Below are positions 35,374 to 45,308 of a stretch of DNA of 64,000 nucleotides, one piece after another (the first letter of the stretch is position 1; every line of letters starts with the position of its first letter). The DNA comes from Novosphingobium lentum NBRC 107847 (GTDB lineage Bacteria > Pseudomonadota > Alphaproteobacteria > Sphingomonadales > Sphingomonadaceae): the NCBI RefSeq assembly GCF_001590965.1, contig NZ_BCTW01000001.1, positions 237,614-301,613 on the forward strand. Direction: 5' to 3'. A program made the position numbers and the translations under genes. The notes beneath the pieces were generated by a model that worked only from the letters and a program-made list of their open reading frames with translations, searched no databases and had not been told where the DNA came from.

Positions 35374-35497
35374 CCGCTCATCCTGAGCCGGTCGAAGGAT
35401 CCCTGCGGTCGTGCGGTTTGCGCGCGTCATTGACGGCGCGCGCACCGATCCGAATGACGCAAGCCGAAGCTTGCATCCTGCGACCGGCTCAGGATGA
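35374..35497. repeat. Intergenic inverted repeat, CTGAGC-n-GTCGAAG family, copy 2
   Basis: The left arm at 35374-35400 and the right arm at 35475-35497 are inverted copies (core TCATCCTGAGCCGGTCG-n-AGGAT). The spacer contains its own palindrome near 35421-35442 (CGCGCGTCA with TGACGGCGCGCG). The arms match those at 31.8 kb. The whole 35322-35553 gap otherwise holds nothing I can recognise. Confidence 0.75.
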
Positions 35498-35553
35498 ACG
35501 AATGGGGTGGGAACGATCAAACGGGATTGCAACGCAGCCCCGGATGAAATCCC

Positions 35554-36570
35554 TTACTTGCGACCCAGCGCGATCGTCGCCCCGCCGCTCATCGGCGTGG
35601 CATAACCATCGTATAGCGTGCGGGTGATTTGCGCGATCATCGCACCGTGCGCGGAATGGCCTTCGGGGCCGGTCACGAAAATGGCGACGGCCAGATGGCG
35701 GCCGTCGGGCAGGCGGATGATGCCGACATCGTCGGTCACGCCCGACAGCGTGCCGGTCTTGTGCGCAAACACCACGCCTTCGGGCAGGCCGGCGCGCATG
35801 CGCTTGCTGCCGGTGACGGTGCGGGTCATCGTATCGAGCAGGATCGCGCGGCTTTGCGGCGACAGCGCGTTGCCGCGATCGATCGCACCCAACAGCGCGA
35901 CCATCGCGCGCGGTGTGCTGGCGGTGCGCACGTCGATCACGCGCGCCGGATCGACCGCGCCATCGTCACGCACCAGCGTGGCCATCGTGTGGTCAAGGTG
36001 CTGGCCGGTGATGCCCGCACGCGTCAGCCAGGCATTGACCACTTGCGGCCCACCCACGGCGGAGAGCAGGCCGTCGGTCGCCTCGTTGTTGCTGTGGGTG
36101 ATCGACAGTTCCATCAGGCTCTGCGCGGCGTAGATCGGGCCCTGACGCACCGGGGCGACAGCGCTGCGGGGGCCGCGTTCGGCCACGCGGATCATCATCG
36201 GCAGGTTCTGGTCGAGCCGCAGGCGACCGGCTTCGACCTGGCTGAGGAAGGTGGCGGCGATGGCGACTTTGGCGGTGCTGGCCATCGGGAACGGCTGGTC
36301 GCCGTTGATCATCACCTGGCCGCCGCCGTCGAGATCGACCGCCGCCACACCGATGCGTCCGCGGCTTTGCGCAACGATCCCGGCCAGCTGCTGCTGGACC
36401 ATGAGATCGCGCGGATCCTGATACGCGGCAGACGACGTGCCGTAACCCGGGGCGCCATAACCCTGGCCATAAGGCCCGGCGTGCGCACGATCCTGCATGA
36501 GCCCCGTCGCTGCGAGCGCAGGAAATGCGAAAAGCGCTGCCGCCAGCAGTTTGCGATACCGAACCATCAT
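35554..36570 (-). CDS. Exported beta-lactamase-fold serine hydrolase (class A-like)
   Basis: A 338-residue exported protein with a signal peptide (about 1-31, ending AHA) and a Gly/Tyr-rich linker, then a class A beta-lactamase-like domain. It has the nucleophile motif STAK (Ser98, Lys101), an SNN motif (160-162) in place of SDN, and KTG (271-273). The omega-loop segment LDHTMATL at 192-199 aligns with the place where class A enzymes have Glu166 and Asn170, and shows neither. True beta-lactamase turnover is therefore doubtful; a penicillin-binding or peptidoglycan-related hydrolase is as likely. Two adjacent ATGs are possible at the start. Confidence 0.82.
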   Translation of the reverse strand: MMVRYRKLLAAALFAFPALAATGLMQDRAHAGPYGQGYGAPGYGTSSAAYQDPRDLMVQQQLAGIVAQSRGRIGVAAVDLDGGGQVMINGDQPFPMASTAKVAIAATFLSQVEAGRLRLDQNLPMMIRVAERGPRSAVAPVRQGPIYAAQSLMELSITHSNNEATDGLLSAVGGPQVVNAWLTRAGITGQHLDHTMATLVRDDGAVDPARVIDVRTASTPRAMVALLGAIDRGNALSPQSRAILLDTMTRTVTGSKRMRAGLPEGVVFAHKTGTLSGVTDDVGIIRLPDGRHLAVAIFVTGPEGHSAHGAMIAQITRTLYDGYATPMSGGATIALGRK

Positions 36571-36718
36571 GCCCCGCTTATAGACCCGACCCTATGAACC
36601 CGTGGTTACCAAGCTAACCGATTGCGATTCCTAAGCAAAGGCATGGTTCCATCGGTCCGTCGCCCTTCGCGCCCGGCTCGGCCTCCGAATCGGTCCGAAT
36701 CGGCAAGTCACTGGCAGA

Positions 36719-37396
36719 TCAGCCGAACAACCGGTCGAACCAGTTTCCGGGCCTGCCACCGGTTGCAGCCGGCGGGGCAGCCGCAGGGGCCGCCGGCGGT
36801 GACGGCGCGGACGGAGTCGCAGCGGGCGGGCCAGGCTGCGCATCACCGGTATCGAACACCGCGTCGATGGTGTCCGCGATTTCGACCCGCGCGGGGCGGC
36901 AGGGCGTGTAGCCGGGCTTGGCCACGTCATAGACCAGCGCCGTGGTCGCGCCGCTCCACCGGCGGTCGAAGAACAGCGCCGCCTCGCGCTCGCGGCGGGG
37001 CAGCAGGGCGGCGGGACGGGCCCATTGCAGCATGGCGCGGCGCGCGGCGGTGCTGTCGCCAGCCACCACCTGCTGCACCCATGTGGCCCGCCCGATCGCG
37101 CCGGTGTTCCAGTGGAACGACAGCGCTGCGCCCAGCTCGGCCTCGGTCAGCGCGTGCGCGCCGAACGCGGCCAGCACTTGCGGCAGGTAACGGGTGCGCA
37201 ACAGCCACAGGAACACGCCCAGGCAATGCGCCAGCGATTGCGGGTTGTCCTTGTAACGCGGCACCACCGCATGGCCCGAGGCATCGGTGATGCCCACGCT
37301 CCACGTCCACACGCCGCCGCCGTCGCGATAGGCCTCGCGCACGATGCCTTCGTGCGCGATCAGTTCGATCGCGATGCGGGGGGTGATGTCACGCAT
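36719..37396 (-). CDS. GH24 phage-type lysozyme with Pro/Ala tail
   Basis: A 225-residue protein whose first 40 residues match T4-type lysozymes. Glu16 (AHEG), Asp25 and Thr31 keep the 9 and 6 residue spacing of the E-D-T catalytic triad. The domain runs to about residue 165. After it comes a linker and a Pro/Ala-rich tail of about 35 residues ending GNWFDRLFG. No signal peptide is visible, so export would need a holin or another route. There are no other phage genes nearby. The ATG at 37396 is used; the longer frame upstream is not family-like. Confidence 0.82.
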   Translation of the reverse strand: MRDITPRIAIELIAHEGIVREAYRDGGGVWTWSVGITDASGHAVVPRYKDNPQSLAHCLGVFLWLLRTRYLPQVLAAFGAHALTEAELGAALSFHWNTGAIGRATWVQQVVAGDSTAARRAMLQWARPAALLPRREREAALFFDRRWSGATTALVYDVAKPGYTPCRPARVEIADTIDAVFDTGDAQPGPPAATPSAPSPPAAPAAAPPAATGGRPGNWFDRLFG

Positions 37397-37523
37397 GGAG
37401 TCGCTCCGCCAAAAGACAGTCTCATGGCGACAGCGAGGCGTGTAGGAAAATTCTTTTTTCGGCGCGGTCGGTCGGTGCCACCACGCGCGACTGAACCATG
37501 TTCCGGTCGGCCCCGATGCGGTT

Positions 37524-37559
37524 CCGGACACACCTCAAGTTCGCTTGAGGCGTGTCCGG
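37524..37559. terminator. Long hairpin downstream of metK
   Basis: Sixteen-bp arms with a single A-C mismatch enclose a TTCG loop (CCTCAAG-TTCG-CTTGAGG at the tip). It lies 33 bp after the metK stop on the minus strand. No T-run follows, so it may act as a 3'-end stabiliser or a rho-assisted stop, not a classic terminator. Confidence 0.55.
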
Positions 37560-37592
37560 GTGACGCTAAGGTGCGGTCAGGTGTCGTTCGGG

Positions 37593-38798
37593 TCAGGCCA
37601 GCGCGGCCACGAGATCGGCGACCAGGTCGGTGCGTTCCCACGGGAAGGCATCGCCCGTCGCTTTGCGGCCGAAGTGGCCATACGCGGCGGTCTGGCGGTA
37701 GATCGGCTTGTTGAGGCCCAAGTGCGTGCGGATGCTGCGCGGGGTCAGCCCGCCCAGCTTGGCTATGCCCATGATCGCGGCTTCGATCTTGTCGTCGCCG
37801 ACGGTCCCGGTCTCGTGCGTATCGACATACAGCGACAGCGGCTTCGACACACCGATGGCGTAGGCCAGCTGGATCGTGCAGCGCGTGGCAAGCCCCGCGG
37901 CGACGATGTTCTTGGCCAGGTAGCGCGTGATGTACGCGGCCGAACGATCGACCTTGGTCGGATCCTTGCCGCTGAACGCGCCGCCGCCGTGCGGGCTGGC
38001 GCCGCCGTAAGTATCGACGATGATCTTGCGCCCGGTGAGCCCCGCGTCGCCATCGGGCCCGCCGATCTCGAAGCTGCCGGTCGGGTTGATGTGGTACTCG
38101 GTCTCGCGCAACAGCACCGGCGGCAGCGTCTCTGCGATCACGCGCTTCACGTACGCGTGCAGCTCGGCTTCCTTGTCGCCCTCGTCGTAACCCGGCGCGT
38201 GCTGGGTCGAGACGACGATCGCGGTCGCGGCCACGGGCAGGCTGCCTTCATAGCGCAGCGTGACCTGGCTCTTGGCGTCGGGCTCGAGGAACGGCGCGGT
38301 GCCCGAATGGCGATCGGCGGCCATCCGTTCCAGGATCTTGTGGCTGTAGTACAGCGTCGCGGGCATCAGGTCGGGGGTTTCATCGGTGGCGTAACCGAAC
38401 ATGATGCCCTGGTCGCCCGCGCCTTCGTCCTTGTTGCTGGTCGCATCGACGCCTTGCGCGATGTGATCCGACTGGCCGTGGAGGCGGTTGATGAATTCGA
38501 ACTTTTCCCAGTGGAAACCGTCCTGTTCGTAACCGATTTCCTTGACCGTGTTGCGCACGGTCTGTTCGATCTCGGCTTGCGCGCCGGGCGCCCATGCGCC
38601 GTTTTCGTACACGCCCTTGCAGCGGATTTCGCCAGCAAGCACGACCAGCTGGGTGGTGGTCAGCGTCTCGCACGCGATGCGCGCCTCGGGGTCCTTGGAC
38701 AGGAACAGGTCGACGATCGAATCGCTGATCTGGTCTGCCACCTTGTCGGGATGGCCTTCGGAAACGCTCTCGGACGTGAACAGATATTCGCTACGCAT
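37593..38798 (-). CDS. metK: S-adenosylmethionine synthase
   Basis: A 401-residue enzyme making SAM from methionine and ATP. It carries the signature [12 protein letters not shown] and the phosphate loop GGGAFSGKD, plus the N-terminal [16 protein letters not shown]. Length is normal. It follows lnt by 42 bp on the same strand, but a near-perfect palindrome sits in that short gap, ending 9 bp before the start codon, so metK probably has its own repressed promoter. The leader would be too short for a SAM riboswitch. SAM made here feeds RsmG, PrmC and the other methyltransferases in this window. Confidence 0.97.
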   Translation of the reverse strand: MRSEYLFTSESVSEGHPDKVADQISDSIVDLFLSKDPEARIACETLTTTQLVVLAGEIRCKGVYENGAWAPGAQAEIEQTVRNTVKEIGYEQDGFHWEKFEFINRLHGQSDHIAQGVDATSNKDEGAGDQGIMFGYATDETPDLMPATLYYSHKILERMAADRHSGTAPFLEPDAKSQVTLRYEGSLPVAATAIVVSTQHAPGYDEGDKEAELHAYVKRVIAETLPPVLLRETEYHINPTGSFEIGGPDGDAGLTGRKIIVDTYGGASPHGGGAFSGKDPTKVDRSAAYITRYLAKNIVAAGLATRCTIQLAYAIGVSKPLSLYVDTHETGTVGDDKIEAAIMGIAKLGGLTPRSIRTHLGLNKPIYRQTAAYGHFGRKATGDAFPWERTDLVADLVAALA

Positions 38799-38806
38799 CG
38801 AATGAT

Positions 38807-38832
38807 CCCATATAAAGAATTCTTTATGTGGG
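38807..38832. promoter_or_regulatory. Palindromic operator of metK (candidate SahR-type site)
   Basis: A perfect 16-bp palindrome, ATAAAGAATTCTTTAT, at 38812-38827, extended on both sides to a 26-bp imperfect palindrome with one mismatch. It occupies the whole gap between lnt and metK. From memory it resembles operators of the ArsR-type SAH-responsive regulator SahR on methionine-cycle genes. No regulator gene is adjacent to support this. Confidence 0.6.
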
Positions 38833-38840
38833 GGCAGGCT

Positions 38841-40424
38841 CTAGCGGCGACCGCGGCGAATGGCAACCGTGCCCAGCACAAGAAGAGCTATCGCCCAGCC
38901 AAGCGCCAATGCATTGCCCCAGCGCGCGAACAACGTCGGCGGCAGCGCCGGGGGAACCAGCCCGTCGATCCGCCCGCGAACATGGTGGGGCAGCACCTGC
39001 CGCACCACGCCGTCGGCGCCGATCACCGCGCTGATTCCCGTGGTGGTGGACCGCAGCACGGGCAGCCCTTCCTCGATCGCGCGCATCCGGGCCTGCGCCA
39101 GATGCTGCGGCGGGCCCCACGCGCCGAACCAGCCGTCGTTGGATGGGTTGAAGATGAAATCGGGCCGATGCGCGCGGTCCACGACCTCGCCCGAAAAGAT
39201 GATCTCGTAGCAGATCTGGTAACCGACCCGCCCCCAGCCGCCATCGCGCAGCGCGCCGAAATCGACCGTGCGCGGCCCCGGGCCGGGAAAGAAATCGATT
39301 GATCCCGCCACCAGCCGCGACGCGCCGAGCGGTTCCAGCAGCCAGCGCAGCGGCAGGTATTCGCCATACGGCACCAAGTGCGCCTTGGCGTAGCTGCCGC
39401 GTATGGTGCCGGCGGAATCGAGCGCGGTGACGACATTGTGCGCGCCGATCACTGTCGGTCCCTGCATCACCAGATCGGTCGTGCCGGTCAGCAGCAGGCT
39501 GCCGGGGCCAATCACCCGCCCCATGCGCGCGCGCGCCAGCGCTGGGTCGGCGGCATACGTGGTGTCGCCGTAGAAGTAGCTGGGGTAGCCGGGCCGCAAG
39601 TAGTCGGGCACGCCTGATTCGGGCCACAGCACCAGCCGCCGTTCGCCGGGATGCCGCGCCAGGCTCAGCCCGGCGATGGTCTGGAACTGGGCTTCGAACT
39701 TCGACGGATCGTTGAGTTCCTCCTGCCGCCTGTCGGGCTGGACGAGCGTGAACGGCAGCGTGCCCTGCTTGGCCGAGCCACCGATCGGCAGCAGCATCAG
39801 CGCCACCGGCAGCGCGATCGATGTCGCCGCCTTGCCGCGTGATCCGCCGTCGCAGGCGCGCACCGCATGAAGCCAGCAGCCCGCCAGCAGCACGACCAGC
39901 CCCGACACTGCGTACGTGCCCATCCACGGAGCGACCGAAGCCAGGCCGGGCCGGGCGAACCCGCCCAGCGTGACCATCGCCAGCGGGTTCCACGCAAACC
40001 CGGTGAAAACCCAGCTGCGCAGCCATTCGCCCACGATCCAGCATCCCGCGAACACCGGCACGAAGCCGGTACCCTTGCGGTCGATGCCCTTGCCTTGCGT
40101 CACCAGCCACGCGCCCAGCGTGGTCACGGCGGGGAACACCGCGAGGTACAACGACAGCAGCACCACCGCGATCCAGCCGAGCCAGGCGGGCATCTGCGCC
40201 TGATAGGTGAACGCGGTCGCGATCCAGGTGTTGCCGATGGCGAAATGGCCGACGCCGAACAGCCAGCCGACCAGCGCCGCGCTGCGCGCGTTGCGCGCGG
40301 TGGCGACCAGCCAGACCAGCAGCGCGACGGCTGCCAGCGTGACCGGCCACAGGCCCAGCGGCTGGAAACCGGTCGCGGCGGCGGCACCGGCGATCAGCGA
40401 AAGGGCTTTGCGACGGTGCAGCAT
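38841..40424 (-). CDS. lnt: Apolipoprotein N-acyltransferase
   Basis: A 527-residue inner-membrane enzyme that adds the third acyl chain to lipoproteins. Several N-terminal membrane helices are followed by a periplasmic nitrilase-like domain with the Glu-Lys-Cys triad: Glu269 (LWPESG), Lys347 (SYAKAHLVPYGEYLP) and Cys405 (GYQICYEIIF). A C-terminal helix ends the protein. I chose the ATG at 40424 (MLHRRKAL) because it starts right before the first membrane helix. The DUF4167 gene lies 40 bp upstream. Clients in this window include the lipoproteins at 15.2, 15.7 and 35.0 kb. Confidence 0.94.
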   Translation of the reverse strand: MLHRRKALSLIAGAAAATGFQPLGLWPVTLAAVALLVWLVATARNARSAALVGWLFGVGHFAIGNTWIATAFTYQAQMPAWLGWIAVVLLSLYLAVFPAVTTLGAWLVTQGKGIDRKGTGFVPVFAGCWIVGEWLRSWVFTGFAWNPLAMVTLGGFARPGLASVAPWMGTYAVSGLVVLLAGCWLHAVRACDGGSRGKAATSIALPVALMLLPIGGSAKQGTLPFTLVQPDRRQEELNDPSKFEAQFQTIAGLSLARHPGERRLVLWPESGVPDYLRPGYPSYFYGDTTYAADPALARARMGRVIGPGSLLLTGTTDLVMQGPTVIGAHNVVTALDSAGTIRGSYAKAHLVPYGEYLPLRWLLEPLGASRLVAGSIDFFPGPGPRTVDFGALRDGGWGRVGYQICYEIIFSGEVVDRAHRPDFIFNPSNDGWFGAWGPPQHLAQARMRAIEEGLPVLRSTTTGISAVIGADGVVRQVLPHHVRGRIDGLVPPALPPTLFARWGNALALGWAIALLVLGTVAIRRGRR

Positions 40425-40464
40425 GGCGGCGGCTATGCCGGGCCTTGCCTCCCGCCGCAAGCGA

Positions 40465-41418
40465 TCAGCCGCCGATCACCTCGGCATCGGCCACATCGGC
40501 GGCAGGCAGCGGATTCTTGCGCGGCCGGCCGCGACGCTTGGGCGCCACGACGTCGGCATCTGCAACGGCCTCGGGCTGCGCGGGTTCTTCGCTGCGGGCA
40601 CCGATGGCGGGCGGCAGGATCGCGGGATCGAGCCCGTGATCGTCCTGCGCTGCACGATCATTCTGAGCACGATCGTTCCGTTCGGGCCGGTTCGACGAAC
40701 CGTCCTGCAGGGCGCCATTCTCGTCACGCGGGCGACGGTCGGTGCGCGGACGCAGCCCGCGCGAACCGCGGTTGTCGCGCACGAACGGGTTTTCGTTGCC
40801 GACGCGAACGGGCTCGCCTTCGTTTCCGCCTTCGCTTTGGTTTTCGACGGCCGGAACGCTGTCCTCGGCCACCGGCTCACGCTCGAACCGGCGCGGCTCG
40901 CGCTGCTCTCTGGGCTCGCGCTGTACGCGGGGTTCGCGCTGTTCCCGGGGCTCGCGCGGTTCGCGTGCCTGTTCGCGTCCCTGGTCTCTGGGCTGTTGCT
41001 GCTCGCGCGACTGTTGTTCGCGGGGCGGCTCGTCGCGGCGTGGAGCCGGGGCGCGGTCGTAGCCCGGGAAATCGGCTTCCATGCCGAATTCGTTGCCGTC
41101 CTCTTCGCCGTCCTGTTCCTGCCAGCGTTCGTTGCCGGCGCGGGCGCGCGGGTCTTCCTGCCGCGTGCGCTGGTCGGCGATCACGCGAAAATAGTGGTCG
41201 GCAAACTGCAGGTAATATTCCGCGTTGACCCGATCGCCGTTGAGGTGCGCATCCTGCGCCAGCTTGCGATATTTTTCGAGCATCTGCGGGGCATTGCCAC
41301 GCGCACGGCTGTCGATCCGGTTCAACTGCTGACCGCCGCCACCTTGCGGACGACTGTTGTTGTTGCCACGGCCGCGCCGGCGGTTGTTGTTGTTGCCGCG
41401 ATTATTATTGTTGTTCAA
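40465..41418 (-). CDS. DUF4167 protein, Asn/Arg-rich
   Basis: A 317-residue protein. The N-terminus is a run of Asn with Arg/Gly (residues 1-24). The only conserved globular part follows (LNRIDSRARGNAPQMLEKYRKLAQDAHLNGDRVNAEYYLQFADHYFRVIAD, about 31-83), which is DUF4167. The remaining 230 residues are low complexity, with repeated Arg-Glu-Pro and Gln-rich stretches. It looks like an RNA- or nucleic-acid-binding disordered protein, but no function is established. The block DUF4167–prmC–prfA is conserved in alphaproteobacteria as I know it. The 262-bp gap before it (41419-41680) shows nothing else. Confidence 0.85.
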   Translation of the reverse strand: MNNNNNRGNNNNRRRGRGNNNSRPQGGGGQQLNRIDSRARGNAPQMLEKYRKLAQDAHLNGDRVNAEYYLQFADHYFRVIADQRTRQEDPRARAGNERWQEQDGEEDGNEFGMEADFPGYDRAPAPRRDEPPREQQSREQQQPRDQGREQAREPREPREQREPRVQREPREQREPRRFEREPVAEDSVPAVENQSEGGNEGEPVRVGNENPFVRDNRGSRGLRPRTDRRPRDENGALQDGSSNRPERNDRAQNDRAAQDDHGLDPAILPPAIGARSEEPAQPEAVADADVVAPKRRGRPRKNPLPAADVADAEVIGG

Positions 41419-41680
41419 CTCAGACTATTCCTTGTCTGGAGCGGCCTCGAAGCGGGAAATCTTGTCCCGCTGGCCGCATAACCCTCCGCCACGAGCCCTG
41501 CCTGGGCTGTGGTTCCCAGCATCTGCTTTCGGCCGGCGATTTTGCCGGTCAGCCCTGCAAATGGTGGAGTTGGCCGGGACGGGAAGCCTTCATCCGTCGC
41601 CCTGCCTGCCAAGACAATTAGTGGTCGTGCGGCCCGTTGCCAAGCGAAATGTTGCGTGGGCCCGGTTTTTCGGAAGATAA

Positions 41681-42539
41681 TTACCCGGATCCCGGCCTGT
41701 GCAACTGCAGCGCGCGCGGTCGGCCGCCCAGATCGCGGTGAAGCATGACCGTCAATCCGCAGTCGTGCGCAATGGCGCCGACCGCCTCGTCCTGTCGCGA
41801 TCCGATCTCGACCAGCGCGATCCCGCCGGGCGCCAGCAGGCCGGGCAACTGTGGTATCAGGACGCGGTAGGCGTCGAGCCCTTGTGGCCCGGCGAACAGC
41901 GCGCCAGCAGGTTCGTGGTCGCGCACGACCGCCTCCAGCGCTGCGTCGTCCTCGACATACGGCGGGTTGGCGAGGATCAGGTCGAACCGCCCCAGATCGT
42001 CGCTCCAGCCCGGACTGTCCCAGTCGCCGGAACGCATTTCGGCGCGGTCCGCCATGCCCAGCGCGGCGGCGTTGGCGCGCGCCACCGCCAGCGCGCCGTC
42101 CGACCGGTCGATCCCGAACCCGCGTGCGTGCGGCCAGATCGACAACGCGGCGAGTAGCAGCGCGCCCGAACCCGTGCCGCAGTCGAGGATGCGCAGCGGC
42201 GGCCGCGCGGCCAGCGCATCGCGCGCGGCATCGACCAGCGTTTCGGAATCGCCGCGCGGGATCAGCACGTCGGGGGTGACGGTGAAGTCGAGCCCATAGA
42301 ATTCGGCGCGGCCCAGGATGTAGGCGACCGGTTCGTGCCGCATCCGCCGCGCGAGCAGCGCCCCGAAGCCATTGGGCACCGGCTGGTTCATGTGGCGCAG
42401 CAGCACGTCGGATCGCGAGACGCCCAGCGCGGCGGCCATCAGCAGTTCGACATCGAGCCGCGCGGTGGAACTTGCCGTGCCCAGTTGCGCCGCCGCTTCG
42501 CGCAAGGCCTGTGCGATGGTGAGCCCGGGTTCAGGCCCC

Positions 42540-42547
<8 letters not shown>
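41681..42547 (-). CDS. prmC: Peptide chain release factor glutamine methyltransferase
   Basis: A 288-residue SAM enzyme that N5-methylates the glutamine of the GGQ motif in release factors. It has the motif I region [14 protein letters not shown], and the catalytic NPPY at [12 protein letters not shown]. The N-terminal helical domain binds the release factor. Its start overlaps the 3' end of prfA, its substrate gene, by 8 bp, so enzyme and substrate are translated together. Confidence 0.95.
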
Positions 42548-43610
<1,063 letters not shown>

Positions 43611-43615
43611 GATGC

Positions 43616-43759
43616 ATTCCTCCCCGGCACGGGGAGGGGGATCGGCGCGGCTGGTGGAGGGGCCTCCTCGGCATAGCGGAACGTCGAGAAGAAGCGCGTC
43701 ACCGCCCGTGCCCCACCACCCCGCTTCGCGCGGTACCCCTCCCCGTGCCGGGGAGGAAT
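43616..43759. repeat. 144-bp inverted-repeat element upstream of prfA (MITE-like)
   Basis: Perfect 24-bp arms at 43616-43639 and 43736-43759 (core CTCCCCGGCACGGGGAG, itself palindromic) enclose 96 bp. The spacer contains a second nested pair (GGTGGAGGGGC near 43652 against GCCCCACCACC near 43710), so the whole element can fold into one long cruciform. It has no coding potential. The left arm, read on the minus strand, provides the prfA Shine-Dalgarno. Confidence 0.85.
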
Positions 43760-43788
43760 TTGGGAGGCGCTCATCTCATTCCCTACAT

Positions 43789-43879
43789 CGTCATGCTGAA
43801 CTCGTTTCAGCATCCATCGCACCTTCGGGCACGGCAGCGCGATAGGAGAAATGGACCCTGAAACAAGTTCAGGGTGACG
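43789..43879. repeat. 91-bp inverted repeat between hisS and the prfA element
   Basis: Twenty-eight-bp arms at 43789-43816 and 43852-43879 are inverted copies with four mismatches (core CTGAACT-n-GTTTCAG) and enclose 35 bp. It ends 30 bp downstream of the hisS stop and could stop hisS transcription. It belongs to a repeat type I know as widespread in sphingomonad and Erythrobacter genomes. Confidence 0.8.
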
Positions 43880-43908
43880 AGGTTGAAACTCGGTCGCCGG
43901 ACTGTGTG

Positions 43909-45186
43909 TCATAGACCAAATCGGTCCTCACCCAGGATAGCCATGACTCGCTTGGCGAGTTCAACCTCTTCGTCGGTTGTGGAAACGCTTGTGATTTTAA
44001 ATTCTTGGGAGCGGTTTTCTTCCGAACGAACATACAACGCGGAAAATGCGCCATCAGATCGCGCCTTCGTGATCCTTTTCTTCGGATTCTGACGGAATGC
44101 CGTCCAGCAGGGGATACCTGCTCGTCGCAATTGAGCGGCCACTGCTGAAGCTTTGAGTTCGAGGTCATCTGATTCCGGGAGGATCGCAAGTGCGGGTTCA
44201 ATTTGCTCGACTTCCCCCACCAACATAGCCAGCCGCTCGATCCCGGCAGCCCAGCCGACCGCCGGCGTATGCGGCCCGCCCAGCGTCTCGATCAGCCCAT
44301 CGTAGCGTCCGCCGCCGAGCACGGTGCCTTGCGCGCCCAGCCGGTCGGTAACGAATTCGAAGGCGGTGTGGCGGTAGTAGTCCAGCCCGCGCACCAGTGC
44401 CGGGGCGCGGGTCCAGGCGACGCCGGCCGCATCCAGCCCGGAGGTGACCGCGCCGAAGAAGTCCTGCGCTTCCCCGCTCAAAAATTCGTCGATCATCGGC
44501 GCGTCGGCGGTGAACGGCTTGTCACGCGGGTCCTTGCTGTCGAGGATGCGCAGGGGGTTCTTTTCCAGCCGGGCTTGCGAATCCTCGCTCAGCGACGCGG
44601 CGTGATCGCGGAAGTACCTGACCAGCGCGGTGCGCCAGGCGTCGCGGCTGGCGCCATCGCCCAGCGTGTTGAGCATCAGCGTCACGCCATCCGAGATGCC
44701 CAGTTCCTTGAGCAGCTGGTCGGCCATCACCAACAGCTCGACATCGGCCTGCGGCTCGCCCGCGCCGATGATTTCGGCGTCCAACTGGTGGAACTGGCGA
44801 TAGCGGCCCTTCTGCGGGCGTTCGTAGCGGAACAGCGGGCCGTGCGTGGCGACTTTCAGCGGGGCGTGCTGCTGCCAGCCGTCGGTGATGAAGGCGCGCG
44901 CCAGACCGGCGGTGAATTCGGGGCGCAGGGTGAGCGATTCCCCGCCGCGATCCTCGAAGCTGTACATTTCCTTCGACACGACATCGGTGGTCTCGCCCAG
45001 CGAGCGGCTGAACACGGCGGTCTTTTCGAACACCGGCATTTCCACGCGGCGGAAGCGGTAGAGCTTGCGCACGCGCTCGAACGTCTCGACGACATGCGCG
45101 AATGCCTCGGCATCGGCGCCGAAGATGTCCTGCGTGCCGCGAATGGCCTGCGGGGTCGCGATAGGCTGGGGTTTGGGATCGGTCAT
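43909..45186 (-). CDS. hisS: Histidyl-tRNA synthetase
   Basis: A 425-residue class II synthetase that charges tRNA-His. Motif 1 and 2 regions ([42 protein letters not shown]), the histidine loops ([15 protein letters not shown]) and motif 3 ([28 protein letters not shown]) are intact. The C-terminal anticodon-binding domain (about residues 325-425) is coded by DNA of about 53% GC, against about 73% in the 60 bp next to it and a GC-rich average in the rest of the gene. This suggests the 3' end was replaced by recombination. The ATG at 45186 is chosen as the family start. Confidence 0.95.
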   Translation of the reverse strand: MTDPKPQPIATPQAIRGTQDIFGADAEAFAHVVETFERVRKLYRFRRVEMPVFEKTAVFSRSLGETTDVVSKEMYSFEDRGGESLTLRPEFTAGLARAFITDGWQQHAPLKVATHGPLFRYERPQKGRYRQFHQLDAEIIGAGEPQADVELLVMADQLLKELGISDGVTLMLNTLGDGASRDAWRTALVRYFRDHAASLSEDSQARLEKNPLRILDSKDPRDKPFTADAPMIDEFLSGEAQDFFGAVTSGLDAAGVAWTRAPALVRGLDYYRHTAFEFVTDRLGAQGTVLGGGRYDGLIETLGGPHTPAVGWAAGIERLAMLVGEVEQIEPALAILPESDDLELKASAVAAQLRRAGIPCWTAFRQNPKKRITKARSDGAFSALYVRSEENRSQEFKITSVSTTDEEVELAKRVMAILGEDRFGL

Positions 45187-45308
45187 GATGGCCGCGCGCT
45201 TAGACCGAAACGGGCGGGCAGGAAAGCGGGGGCGACGGTTGCGGGCGTGCGCGCGGTTCGGGCCCGTGAAATAGTTGCAGTCGCAATCTTCGCCCGGCAT
45301 GAAGGGGC

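Noticed and set aside
36719..37396. Prophage remnant around the lysozyme gene
   Set aside because: No integrase, capsid, tail or holin gene and no attachment-site repeats flank it. Neighbours are housekeeping genes.
38799..38840. SAM riboswitch upstream of metK
   Set aside because: The gap between lnt and metK is 42 bp and is filled by a palindrome. There is no room for the conserved core of any SAM riboswitch class.
41419..41680. Small ORFs of 60-80 codons in the gap upstream of the DUF4167 gene
   Set aside because: None has a ribosome-binding site, conserved feature or credible composition; the gap more likely holds the DUF4167 promoter.
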